Of a stretch of 52,337 nucleotides of DNA, positions 1-8,883 are shown piece by piece. Below the pieces are notes generated by a model. It did no database searches. It saw only the letters and a program-made list of their open reading frames with translations, and had not been told where the DNA came from. How positions within the stretch are numbered: the first letter of the stretch is position 1; every line of letters begins with the position of its first letter. Origin of the DNA: an uncultured Lachnospiraceae bacterium (lineage in GTDB: Bacteria; Bacillota; Clostridia; Lachnospirales; Lachnospiraceae). The position numbers and the translations under genes were made by a program. The stretch is taken from the NCBI GenBank assembly GCA_949840805.1, contig CATKXR010000030.1, positions 1-52,337 on the forward strand. Direction: 5' to 3'.

Positions 1-2
1 TG

Positions 3-317
3 TATAAAAATCAGGGGAAATACAAGGAAGCCGAAGAACTCTATAAAAAAAGCCTGCTTATCAAAGAAGAGGTATTGGGAGAGAATCATCCAGATATTGC
101 CATAAGCTATAATAACTTGGCAGTAGTGTATGCTAGCAAGAAAAAATACAGAATTGCATTATCATATTGCCTTAAAGCATATAATATTTCCGTGTGCAGG
201 CTTGGGACAGATCATCCCAATACGAAAACAGTTTGTGAAAATATGAAGATCATATATTTTGAATGGAATCCACAAGGCAATTTTGAAGAATGGCTGAAGG
301 AAGAGATGCATAAATAA
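3..317 (+). CDS. TPR-repeat protein, C-terminal fragment (cut by window start)
   Basis: An open frame runs in from the window edge and ends at the TAA at 315-317. The visible part has the kinesin-light-chain type of tetratricopeptide repeat: a YKNQGKYKEAEELYKKSL helix pair followed by LGENHPDIAISYNNLA and then LGTDHPNTKT. Such repeats are protein-protein interaction scaffolds. The last ~25 residues leave the repeat pattern and end in a short charged tail. The N-terminal part, and any effector domain it may carry, lies outside the window, so no specific role can be given. Confidence 0.8.
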   Translation, partial: YKNQGKYKEAEELYKKSLLIKEEVLGENHPDIAISYNNLAVVYASKKKYRIALSYCLKAYNISVCRLGTDHPNTKTVCENMKIIYFEWNPQGNFEEWLKEEMHK

Positions 318-388
318 ACAGAATATTAAAAATTGCCAGAGATATCTGTTAAGCTGTGAGAAGAAAGTAGCCAGGAACGGTTATAGGT

Positions 389-426
389 GAAGATCAGCTA
401 CATAGCCCGCTATGTAACTGATCTTC
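389..426. repeat. Long stem-loop between convergent genes
   Basis: Arms 389-405 and 410-426 pair over 9 plus 7 base pairs with one C/A mismatch around a four-base loop (CCCG). It lies between the end of the TPR gene and the end of the minus-strand gene, so both transcripts would run into it. Neither side is followed by a U-run, so it is not a textbook intrinsic terminator. The rest of 318-527 shows nothing that I can support. Confidence 0.6.
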
Positions 427-527
427 AGGCAGTGCAATTCATACCTTTGCCGCCTGCAAAAAAGAAAATTACAAATTCAAATGCTGCATGTGGTACGATA
501 GCGGCAGGAATCAGCAAAAGACATCCC

Positions 528-1742
528 TCATGCATCCTCAATACTGTGAATGGCCTGTCTCAGCGTATTCAGCGGATTCCCGGAAGTAGAGGCCCATAAA
601 AAGAGCCAGTCATAGGGATTCCCTGCAAAGAGGTCGTCATAGCCGCATTCGGCAAGGAGCGCATTAGTCTCATCCCGGTAGATATCGAAGGGATTGTCCG
701 CAGCCAGATCCGGGTTTAACAACAGATTGACCCAGAAATGATAGAACTTCAGCAGGATCAGGCATTTCCGGATGGAGTCGTAGGAGGTGGACAGCTCCGA
801 CTTGTTGAGAATGTCCGAAAATGTTTTTTTGCTGGGAAAATTCTGTCTGACAACGGCGGGGATCTGTGTCTGTTTCGGAAGCCCGGAGCTGATGGTGATC
901 ATCTGTTCCAGCATGAAATCGATGGAACGGATACTCTTTCCGGAGATATAGCCAAAGCACCCATTGCTGGCGGAGAGCAGATATTCCTGTATCACCAGAC
1001 CGCATGGACGGAGTTCGTCTGGGAGAAAGGTTCTGCCGGCTTTGGCTGCACGGATCATCGCCTTGTCCGATTCCTTTCCCTGGATAAGGGAGACATAAAA
1101 TTCGATATATTTCAGGGCTGTCCGGTTCCATTGGCTGAAAACATGCTTGTTCTTTTGGAAAAAGGTGAGCAGTTCTTCCTCTGTGGTGCAGCTGTCCAGC
1201 TGACGGATGATATCCTTGGTAAAGACGACGGCATGGCCGGAGCCGTCGGGGCAGGGCATGGCATCTATGCGCGAGATTAAGTCCAGGGCATGGCGGTAGG
1301 GCAGCCGGCGGGTGAAACAGTAGTAATAGACGGCCTCCTGAATGGTATGGCAGTTCAGCGCTTTATCAAAATAAACATGGCTGAAAAACCACCGCACGTC
1401 TTCAAGGGAGGCGGATAAAGAAAAACATACCTGGAACAGGAGCGTCCTGCTGTTGGCAGATAAGGCCGGGCGGTGCTTGTCTGTGAACCAGGAGAAGACC
1501 GTGGCCTTTGTCAAAGATATCCCGATTGAGGCCAGCTTTTCCAGAAGAAAGCCGGTTCTGGCGTCTGTGTCCTCCGGGGCGCCGTCGTAGCCGTATTTGG
1601 AGATCAGGCTGGTGAGGCCGGAGGAGAAGGAACGGAAATTTTCTGGATTATTTAAATAATTCAACGCCCTGGTCAGATCCGGATCATCGGAATCCACAGA
1701 CCAGATGCTGTCGTCACTGTATTTGGTAAAGATGCCTGACAT
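528..1742 (-). CDS. Conserved-looking protein of unknown function, possible N-terminal HTH-like region
   Basis: The frame encodes 404 residues and is the only gene-like reading of this stretch. The start at 1742 is preceded on the minus strand by a purine-rich GGAGGA site. I do not recognise the family. Residues ~70-120 have the cadence of a Cro/CI-type helix-turn-helix (LEKLASIGIS, then TVFSWFTDKHRP and an ordered R-x-L-L series), which would suit a DNA- or partner-binding role; this is a pattern impression only. The rest is predicted helical with aromatic-rich stretches and no signal peptide or membrane segment. It stands alone, divergent from the kinase gene at 2018. Confidence 0.7.
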   Translation of the reverse strand: MSGIFTKYSDDSIWSVDSDDPDLTRALNYLNNPENFRSFSSGLTSLISKYGYDGAPEDTDARTGFLLEKLASIGISLTKATVFSWFTDKHRPALSANSRTLLFQVCFSLSASLEDVRWFFSHVYFDKALNCHTIQEAVYYYCFTRRLPYRHALDLISRIDAMPCPDGSGHAVVFTKDIIRQLDSCTTEEELLTFFQKNKHVFSQWNRTALKYIEFYVSLIQGKESDKAMIRAAKAGRTFLPDELRPCGLVIQEYLLSASNGCFGYISGKSIRSIDFMLEQMITISSGLPKQTQIPAVVRQNFPSKKTFSDILNKSELSTSYDSIRKCLILLKFYHFWVNLLLNPDLAADNPFDIYRDETNALLAECGYDDLFAGNPYDWLFLWASTSGNPLNTLRQAIHSIEDA

Positions 1743-1811
1743 GATGGGTCCTCCTGTTTTTTAAGGGGTTGATGTTCGTAGCAGGGTGATCGGAACTGTT
1801 ACGATTTTTTT

Positions 1812-1817
1812 ATTATA
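1812..1817 (-). promoter_or_regulatory. Putative -10 box for the minus-strand gene
   Basis: On the minus strand this reads TATAAT, about 70 bases upstream of the start at 1742. The hexamer 17-18 bases further upstream (GTCGAA/TCGAAA) is a poor -35 match, so the promoter is weak or needs an activator. Confidence 0.35.
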
Positions 1818-2017
1818 CTACAAAGAGAGAAAAATTTCGACATGATTTTAGCGGGAGGATGTTGTCCCGGCAGTTGGTGTGAACATACGTGAACCGTAGC
1901 GGTTCCTTACTATGAAACAGAACCTTCCCTGTTTTATGCGCGGCGGTGTCGATGGCAGGCATGGAGGTTTACCATAAGAAAACAGAACTGCAGCCGGGAA
2001 ACGGGAGGAAGATGCAT

Positions 2018-5000
2018 ATGATAGATGACAGAAAGGCGCTGGCTAAGGGAGCGGTTGTTGCGTCGGGGGAGCATACTCAATATACCGTCGTCGAGGAAGT
2101 GGGCAGAGGCGCAAGCTGCATTGTGTACAGCGCGGCCTATGAGGATACGGCAGGCCATCGCCATCTGGTTCGGCTGAAGGAATGTTACCCTTATCACCTC
2201 AATATTGGAAGAAAACCGGACGGAGGATTGGAGGTATCGCCTGCTTTTGAGGAGTCCTTTGCAGACGCCCGGAAAAAATTTGAGAGGGCGTATGGGAAAA
2301 ACGTGGCTCTGAAGAATACGTTGGGACTGATCAATTCCACAATGGATGCGGTGGATTTATTTGCCTGCAATCACACCTGGTATTCAGTGATCTCATGCGT
2401 GGAGGGAAAAGATTATCGCTCGGTCACAGATGAGAATCTTCAATCGCTGTTTGTACGCATGCTGGCGTTGGCCAGAATTATCAAGAAATATCACGACCAT
2501 GGGGTGCTCCATCTGGATATTAAGCCGGAAAATATCTTTCTGATTCCGGAGACAAAGGAGCATATGGTGCTTTTTGACTTTGATTCCCTGGTGGAGAAGG
2601 CAGAGCTTGCAGAGGGGACAGCGATCCGGATCTCCTTTTCGGACGGCTATGCGGCGCCGGAGCTGGTACGGGGATATAAGAATAAGATCTGCGAGGCGAC
2701 GGATATCTACTCCATCGGCGCGGTGGTGTTTGACCAGTTGTTCGGACGGACGCCGACGGCGCTGGACGGTGCGCTGGGGGCCAGCTATGATTTTGCACAA
2801 ATGAAGATAAAGGATGAGCGCTACCAGCCGGATTTGTTTCGGAAGCTAAGTGAATTTCTGCATCGGACGATAGCCTCATCGATTTCCTGCCGGTACAAAA
2901 ATATCGATAACCTGATTCCGGCGCTGGAGGAACTGATTCGGATTTCTGATATAGAAAATATCTTTTTATACCACAGTTTTTCCTACCACTCCGCCTGCTT
3001 TGTGGGCCGTGAGAGAGAGCTTGCCCAGATCCGGGAAGCCTTTGGTTCCGGCCGGCAGGTGCTTTTTTTGTCAGGAATCGGAGGGATCGGAAAGACGGAG
3101 CTGGCCAAAAGATATGCCTGCGAAAACGCCAGCCAATACCGGAAGATGGTGTTCCTCCCGTTTGTGGATTCTGTGGCGGAGACGGTATGCAGTAATGACC
3201 TGCATATCCACGGGATAGAACAGGAGGAGGGGGAGAGCAGCGAACAATACTTTATGAGAAAACTCATGGTCTTAAAGACCGTGGTTTCACCGGAGGATCT
3301 GGTGATTCTGGATAACTTTGATGTGGACTGTGACGACAATCTGGAAGATCTGCTGGAATGTCCGTGCCGGTTTTTGATCACCACGCGGGAGGATTTCCGG
3401 GATTATGATTACCCACAGATGGATGTGGGGAGCCTGGGAGAGATGGAAGATCTTCTGCGGCTGTTCGGCGTCTACAATACAGAGGAATATGACCGGGAGG
3501 AACGGGCCCAGATCCGGCATGTGATTGAGCTTGTGGACCGGCATACCATGACGGTGGAGCTGATGGCCAAATATCTGCGGACCACCAGGGAAAGACCGAG
3601 GGTTCTGCTGGACAGCCTGATGGAGAAGGAAGGGATTACCAGCACGGAAGATATCGGCATCCGGCACAGGAAGGACCGGCGGCTGAGGGCCGAGAGCATC
3701 AACCGTCATCTGCTGGCCCTGTTTGATTTGTCCGGATTTTCCGCCGGGCAGAGAGAACTGATGTGCAGCATGTCGCTGCTTGGACCTGTCCGGATCGCCA
3801 GAGAACGGTTTTGCCAGTACTGTGCCATAGAGAATCAGGAAGATGAGCTGGGGAGCCTTATTCGACGTGGATGGATGGAGTATGATAAGGATTCGGACAA
3901 GCTATCGCTGCATCAGATCATTTTAGATCTGGTATACAATCATATGCAGCCGTCGGCGGAGAATTGTCCACACATTGTGGAGGCAATGACCGGTTATCTG
4001 CAGCAGAATTTGTCCAGCCGTGTGGAGAAGCAGGTGCAAAAAAGGCTGCTGAATGGCTTTATCGGCAGGATACAAGGGGAAAACCTTGCCTATGGGGAAC
4101 TGTGTGTATGCTATTGCGAGAAAATCAGGGACAAGGACAAATATCGGGAGCGGGCGAAGAAGATCTGCCTGCAAAAGCCGGTGAAGGAGACGGGGGATCT
4201 GATGCAGCGGATTTACCGGATGGAAATGTGGACCGCCGGGCAGGCAAATGATAAGTTTGACCGGATGATGGAAGAAGAAGATTTTGACGAAGATGAGTAC
4301 TGGGAGGAGAAATGCACAGAGATATGCCGTCTGGCTGAGGAGTCTTATGCCTGTGCCCGGGGATATCGGGAGGACGGCGCCTACCTGGGGATATTCTGTG
4401 TGGAGCTGGGATGGGAGATGGACGCAATCCTGACCAACCATATGGATTTGATGGTTTTGCATGAAAGGAAGGACTATCTGGACAAAATTCTGGATTTTGC
4501 GGTGAGTCTGTTTGAGGACGGGAAGGGCTATCTGCTGGAATCCGATCTTTCTTTGGAGGAAAAGAGAAGATGGGTTGGAAGAATCCAGGAGTTTTATAAT
4601 ACCAGCGACTATACGGCTATGTACCGCTGTGAATACTATGGCAGTACGGAGACTGCTTATGAGTATCAGCAGATCCTTGAAAGCCTGCGGGACCCGGAGG
4701 ATCGGACGATCTATATCAGCTCCACCCAGGCGGATCTGGGAGACCTGGCAGAGGCGGCAAGAGACCGGGGGGAATACGAAAAGGCGATAGAATATTATCA
4801 GAGGGCCTGGCAGGAAGGCAGCGAGCCCTATGAAATCGCACTGCGCCAGTGCGCCCATATGTATCTGGAAATGGGGGACCGCAAGGCGGCAATCGAATCT
4901 TTGGAGTACGTGCTGGAAATCGACCGCAGGTGCAAACAGGAGGGCAATCCCTATGCCACCTATACCAGTTATGTGTGCTGTGAGCTGATCGACCTGCTTA

Positions 5001-6328
5001 TGGAGGATGGCAGGCAAGAGGAAGCCAGACAATACAGTAAGGAATTGATTCGTTATAATCAAGAACAGGCAGAGGGGGAGGGTTCTGCGTACTATTCAAA
5101 GTGGCTGATTGCAGCCAATTACCGGCTTTTACAGATGGAGGTTTTTCCTGAAGAAAAGGAGAGGTATTGGAAAGAGTGTATCCGCTGGTTTTCCAGGCTT
5201 CCGGAAAATGAGAAGTTTTCAAAAGAGATTACCGGATTCCTTATCGAATTGGCTGACTGTCAGGAAAGAGCGGAGGATAAGATGGAAATGGCCTTCGCAT
5301 TTCTGGATCGTGCAGAGAACAGATATGAAGCAGAGAATACCATACCATTTCTGGATTATATCCGGGAGCTGTGTGGGGAAAGGCCAGAGTATATCCGCCA
5401 GCAGATGAGGATGATGATTGGTTATGGAGATGCCCTCTCAGACATCTATCCGCAGCAGGAGGAGGAAGCCCTTGCCTGGGCTCTCCGGGCAGGGGAGACC
5501 TATGAGCAGAGCGGACTCCAGGATGAGTATCTGTACAGCCGGATCCATAAGACCATTGTCAAATGTTACTCCAACTGCAGCGAGTATGATTATGACCAGG
5601 TATGGGAGGAGCGAAGAAAGTGCAATTATCTGCTTCTGGCAGAGCGGGATGCAGAGGGAAAGCCAAAGGAAACACAGATTGAGCTGTGGAAGGAAGCGGC
5701 CAGCGATTGTCACTATGCAGATCAGGATAATATGGAGGAAGTTTGCTATGACAGGCTGTTCAGGATCCTGGATCCGATTCGGAATCAATTTCCCTACAGC
5801 GGATTTGAACCGTATGAGCAGGCGGCTTCCGATCAGATCAATTGTTATATCCGGCAAAAGAAATGGCAGCAGGCGGGAGAACGGATCCTGGAAATGTATG
5901 ACATGATGGCCGGTCATTACGGCAGCATAGAGGGCCAGGAGGAGGTTCAAAAAAACCAATGGCTGGTACAGAACAAGTTGCTGAAATATGGGGAAAAGCT
6001 GCTGGAAATCCAGTGGGAAAGAGAGGGCTTCGCAATGTACATGGCCGCCATTATTGCATTAGTGGAACAAAATGTTTTAAGAAGGTGGCAGGACATCAGG
6101 GAAAGCATGGAAAAGGAGAACGGGGAAAGGATGCGGTCTATGGTCGCCAAAGTCCTCCATGGTACCGTCACCAGCCGGAATGTGGATGATATCATGGATA
6201 TCTATGAAAAAGTCAAGCCGATTCTGGAACGGGAGGATGAGCTGGCAAGGGAGCTGAAAGGATTCGCAGAAGAGCTGGAATGGTTTTGGGCCAGGTATCA
6301 GCATGAGAATATTGAATTTAAGAGGTGA
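2018..6328 (+). CDS. Ser/Thr protein kinase - STAND (NB-ARC-like) NTPase - helical repeat protein
   Basis: I chose the ATG at 2018 because the GGGAGGA at 2003-2009 sits 8 bases ahead; the ATG at 2012 is too close to it. The protein is 1436 residues. Residues ~15-290 form a Hanks-type kinase: a glycine loop (GRGASCIVYSA), the lysine in VRLKE, catalytic HLDIKPENI near residue 165, and an APE-like motif. The metal-binding motif is DFD rather than DFG. A P-loop (GIGGIGKTEL, ~353) and Walker B (LVILDNFD, ~427) mark a STAND/NB-ARC module, and the rest is TPR-like helical repeats. It is soluble, with no membrane segment. STAND proteins usually act as signal-triggered switches, and the kinase may phosphorylate partners such as the FHA-linked proteins at 37-41 kb (inference). 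A terminator follows directly. Confidence 0.88.
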   Translation: MIDDRKALAKGAVVASGEHTQYTVVEEVGRGASCIVYSAAYEDTAGHRHLVRLKECYPYHLNIGRKPDGGLEVSPAFEESFADARKKFERAYGKNVALKNTLGLINSTMDAVDLFACNHTWYSVISCVEGKDYRSVTDENLQSLFVRMLALARIIKKYHDHGVLHLDIKPENIFLIPETKEHMVLFDFDSLVEKAELAEGTAIRISFSDGYAAPELVRGYKNKICEATDIYSIGAVVFDQLFGRTPTALDGALGASYDFAQMKIKDERYQPDLFRKLSEFLHRTIASSISCRYKNIDNLIPALEELIRISDIENIFLYHSFSYHSACFVGRERELAQIREAFGSGRQVLFLSGIGGIGKTELAKRYACENASQYRKMVFLPFVDSVAETVCSNDLHIHGIEQEEGESSEQYFMRKLMVLKTVVSPEDLVILDNFDVDCDDNLEDLLECPCRFLITTREDFRDYDYPQMDVGSLGEMEDLLRLFGVYNTEEYDREERAQIRHVIELVDRHTMTVELMAKYLRTTRERPRVLLDSLMEKEGITSTEDIGIRHRKDRRLRAESINRHLLALFDLSGFSAGQRELMCSMSLLGPVRIARERFCQYCAIENQEDELGSLIRRGWMEYDKDSDKLSLHQIILDLVYNHMQPSAENCPHIVEAMTGYLQQNLSSRVEKQVQKRLLNGFIGRIQGENLAYGELCVCYCEKIRDKDKYRERAKKICLQKPVKETGDLMQRIYRMEMWTAGQANDKFDRMMEEEDFDEDEYWEEKCTEICRLAEESYACARGYREDGAYLGIFCVELGWEMDAILTNHMDLMVLHERKDYLDKILDFAVSLFEDGKGYLLESDLSLEEKRRWVGRIQEFYNTSDYTAMYRCEYYGSTETAYEYQQILESLRDPEDRTIYISSTQADLGDLAEAARDRGEYEKAIEYYQRAWQEGSEPYEIALRQCAHMYLEMGDRKAAIESLEYVLEIDRRCKQEGNPYATYTSYVCCELIDLLMEDGRQEEARQYSKELIRYNQEQAEGEGSAYYSKWLIAANYRLLQMEVFPEEKERYWKECIRWFSRLPENEKFSKEITGFLIELADCQERAEDKMEMAFAFLDRAENRYEAENTIPFLDYIRELCGERPEYIRQQMRMMIGYGDALSDIYPQQEEEALAWALRAGETYEQSGLQDEYLYSRIHKTIVKCYSNCSEYDYDQVWEERRKCNYLLLAERDAEGKPKETQIELWKEAASDCHYADQDNMEEVCYDRLFRILDPIRNQFPYSGFEPYEQAASDQINCYIRQKKWQQAGERILEMYDMMAGHYGSIEGQEEVQKNQWLVQNKLLKYGEKLLEIQWEREGFAMYMAAIIALVEQNVLRRWQDIRESMEKENGERMRSMVAKVLHGTVTSRNVDDIMDIYEKVKPILEREDELARELKGFAEELEWFWARYQHENIEFKR

Positions 6329-6337
6329 GACAAAAAG

Positions 6338-6360
6338 GCAGGCAAAGAGCCTGCTTTTTT
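6338..6360 (+). terminator. Intrinsic terminator after the kinase-STAND gene
   Basis: GCAGGC (6338-6343) pairs with GCCTGC (6349-6354) around a five-base loop. Six Ts follow and an A-run precedes, so the stem can extend. It lies 10 bases after the stop codon and separates the kinase gene from the operon at 6571. Confidence 0.85.
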
Positions 6361-6516
6361 GTTTGCAGAATCTTGTGCCAGGCAGTTTGGCTGGAGCCGC
6401 TCACGGGTATATCTCAACGGTTCCGCTTTGCTGGAAGAATGTTTTGAAAGCATGTGTACGTTTGATCTGTGGGAAAGGAACCAAAAAATGGTTTTTACAA
6501 ATCTTTTGGGGGATTT

Positions 6517-6525
6517 TGCTAAAAT
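6517..6525 (+). promoter_or_regulatory. Putative extended -10 promoter for the MBL-GrpE-Hsp70 operon
   Basis: TG-C-TAAAAT forms an extended -10 element 46 bases ahead of the ATG at 6571 and after the kinase terminator. A TTTACA at 6495-6500 lies 20 bases upstream, too far for an ideal -35. Between 6361 and 6516 I see no other feature. Confidence 0.35.
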
Positions 6526-6570
6526 GGCAGAAGTGAGGAGGCAAGACAAAAAGAAACAGAGGAGGGAGAG

Positions 6571-7770
6571 ATGGAACCGGATATTTACTTTATGCCTCTT
6601 GGCGGCGGACAGCGGGTCGGGGCCAGTTGTTATTATCTGCGGCTGGGAGAATGCAACCTGATCCTGGATGCGGGGACAGGGAAGGAGAAGGGGCTGGTGT
6701 TTGAGCCGGATCTGCATTCCCTGGTGACAACGCCGTTTCTGCAGAGTGTAGGACAGATTCAACAGATCTATATTTCCCATGCACATGCCGATCATGTGGG
6801 CTATCTGCCAGAACTGATGAACATGGCCAGCATGGCGGAGATCTATATGACGGAGCTGACTGCGCTTTTGTCGTCCTACCAGCTCTATGACAGGCCGTAT
6901 CTGTCCATAGTGGCGAAAAAGGAGCAAGGACCAGGAAAGGGCGGACGAAACAGGAAAGAACAGAGATTGGAAGACAAAAGATTAGAGACCCGATACCGGC
7001 TGGATCAGATCACCACGGTCAGCTATCTGCAGAAAATGGACTTTGGCAGATATCAGGTAACTTTTTTGCCGGCAGGCCATATTCCGGGGGCAATGATGAT
7101 GCTGTTTACCTGCGGAAAAAGAAAGATCCTCTACACGGGAGACTATTCCCTGGAAGGAACACCATTGACGGACGGATGCATGATACCGGATGGTCTGGCG
7201 GTGGATACGGTGATTCTGTGCGGGCTTCATGCACGGCAGCCCCAGTATGCCAAGCGGGCTGATTGTCTGTCGAAGACGGCACAGGAGGTACTTGCCCTGG
7301 CACAGCAGAGTAAACTGCCGGTAATGTGCCGGGTGCCGCAGTTAAGCAAGGGAATTGAGTTTATCAGAGCGCTGAACGAGTGGAATGTATGGCAGATTCC
7401 AGTGTACATTGACCCGTCGGTGATGGAGATTGCAGCCAGGATGGAACAGCTTTCCGTGCCGGTTTTAAGCAGCAGAGACCGGATCATGGGAGTGCAGATG
7501 CCCCAGGGACACCATATCTACGTCACCTCCAATGGAACATCTGGCAGATGCAAAGATTATCAGAAGGTGAATGTGGATTTCTGTCTCCATGAGGATTTTC
7601 CGGAGATGAAGAAATTTTTAAAACAGCTGAATCCAAGGCAGGCCGTGATCGTCCATTGTGCCGGGGAGATCTCACCGTCAGGCCAGACGATCGAGCAGGT
7701 TCTGATGAACGACCCAGAGTGCCGGACCCAGTTTTTGTTTGCCGAGGAGAGGGAACTGTATCAATTATAA
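6571..7770 (+). CDS. Metallo-beta-lactamase-fold hydrolase
   Basis: The 399-residue protein carries the diagnostic metal-binding motif HAHADH near residue 72, then an AGHIPGA histidine region and YTGDYS, where the aspartate typically bridges two metals. The layout (MBL core, inserted middle part, C-terminal VHCAG) resembles the beta-CASP/RNase J-like branch more than true beta-lactamases, but substrate cannot be read from sequence. There is no signal peptide. GAGGAGGGA immediately precedes the ATG. It is first in an operon with a GrpE-like and an Hsp70 gene, so it probably serves the same pathway; whether it acts on nucleic acid, a small molecule or is regulatory is open. Confidence 0.82.
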   Translation: MEPDIYFMPLGGGQRVGASCYYLRLGECNLILDAGTGKEKGLVFEPDLHSLVTTPFLQSVGQIQQIYISHAHADHVGYLPELMNMASMAEIYMTELTALLSSYQLYDRPYLSIVAKKEQGPGKGGRNRKEQRLEDKRLETRYRLDQITTVSYLQKMDFGRYQVTFLPAGHIPGAMMMLFTCGKRKILYTGDYSLEGTPLTDGCMIPDGLAVDTVILCGLHARQPQYAKRADCLSKTAQEVLALAQQSKLPVMCRVPQLSKGIEFIRALNEWNVWQIPVYIDPSVMEIAARMEQLSVPVLSSRDRIMGVQMPQGHHIYVTSNGTSGRCKDYQKVNVDFCLHEDFPEMKKFLKQLNPRQAVIVHCAGEISPSGQTIEQVLMNDPECRTQFLFAEERELYQL

Positions 7771-7791
7771 ATGATAAATGAGGAGACCGAT

Positions 7792-8883
7792 ATGATCAAT
7801 GTGAAGGAACCGAAAATAAAGGAGGCTCTGGAAAAAATTCATGAGGCCGTGCTGCAAAAGGCCAGAAGAGGAGGGCCGGTCAAGGAGGACATTGTGATGG
7901 AGAACCGCCTGTTTGCCGTCCTCTGCCAGGACCTTAATCTGGAACCGAGAAAATACGCGGAAATCATGAATCAGACGTACCGCTGCGAGCTTTCCGGATA
8001 TGAGGTCATTGAGATTTTCAGAAACCGCAGGATGTCAAATCAAACGGAACGCAGGGAGATGTTCCGGTGGGCAGGTGAGATGGCAGAATATTTTTCCGGG
8101 GCGATTGCCGGCCAAAAAGAGAGTTTTGAGCAATATGAAAAAAAGAGAAAGGAATCCTTTCTTGAAAACAAGAGACGGCACAAAATGCAGGAGCGTCTGG
8201 CGGCGATTGTCATTTATGAAAAATATCCGGAGATGGACTTGTACGGCGATAAGGAAAAACTCTTTCTGTTAGGCGATACCATGGCCCGGTATTTGATCTA
8301 TGATATCTCGGATGCCATCGGGGAGGTCTATGGATTTCCTCTGTACCGGGACGGAAGATACGGCGAGGGAAAGGGAAGGACAGAGAGAAAATATACTTAT
8401 GGACAGGCGATTGGGAGAATCGACCACCTGGAAAATATGCTGGACCGGAACAACCGGATGCTTCAGGATCTGCAGGAGGAATTTGAGGAGCAGTTGGCGG
8501 AAGGCAAGGCTAAGGAACTGACCGATTTTTTTGCCCGCCTCAATTCGGAAAAATACGGCTGTATTCTGGATGAACTGCTGGTAGTGCGAAAAGGGGTGGA
8601 GGAGTTGAGAAGGAGTGATTTTGAATTGCCGATTGAGATCAATGGGCTTCTGATCATGGTCAAAAAGCTGATACAGTTTGTCCGGGACAGCCATATCGAG
8701 CCGATCATGAAGATCGGGAGCACCCGCGAGGTGACAGCCGCTGATGTGGAATTTTGCAATTATGAGGGAACACCTTTTCAGACTCCGGAAGAAAAAAAGC
8801 AGGTCCGGGTGGTTTCCCCGGGCTGGCTCTATCGGGATAAGGAGCTGCAGATATCAAGACCAAAGGTGAAGGAGGAAGAATGA
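7792..8883 (+). CDS. GrpE-like nucleotide-exchange factor, divergent and long
   Basis: The ATG at 7792 has AGGAG six bases ahead; the in-frame ATG at 7771 touches the previous stop and lacks a site. The 363 residues are mostly helical with a coiled coil at ~195-250. The C-terminus has the GrpE beta-wing pattern: an E-G-TPF segment, then VRVVSPGWLYRDKELQISRP, matching the GrpE ending where a V-x-x-GY turn leads to RPA-V. Usual GrpE is ~190 residues, so the N-terminal ~170 residues are an addition. The stop overlaps the ATG of the downstream Hsp70 gene (ATGA), which supports a dedicated chaperone/cofactor pair. Assignment rests on the C-terminal pattern and gene pairing. Confidence 0.65.
   Translation: MINVKEPKIKEALEKIHEAVLQKARRGGPVKEDIVMENRLFAVLCQDLNLEPRKYAEIMNQTYRCELSGYEVIEIFRNRRMSNQTERREMFRWAGEMAEYFSGAIAGQKESFEQYEKKRKESFLENKRRHKMQERLAAIVIYEKYPEMDLYGDKEKLFLLGDTMARYLIYDISDAIGEVYGFPLYRDGRYGEGKGRTERKYTYGQAIGRIDHLENMLDRNNRMLQDLQEEFEEQLAEGKAKELTDFFARLNSEKYGCILDELLVVRKGVEELRRSDFELPIEINGLLIMVKKLIQFVRDSHIEPIMKIGSTREVTAADVEFCNYEGTPFQTPEEKKQVRVVSPGWLYRDKELQISRPKVKEEE

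Noticed and set aside
1891..1905. GAACCG-TAG-CGGTTC inverted repeat ahead of the kinase gene as a terminator
   Set aside because: The loop is only three bases and no T-run follows; it could be an operator but nothing supports that.
6359..6661. Plus-strand ORF of 100 codons between the kinase gene and the MBL gene
   Set aside because: It starts inside the terminator's T-run region, has no ribosome site and overlaps the well-supported MBL gene in another frame.
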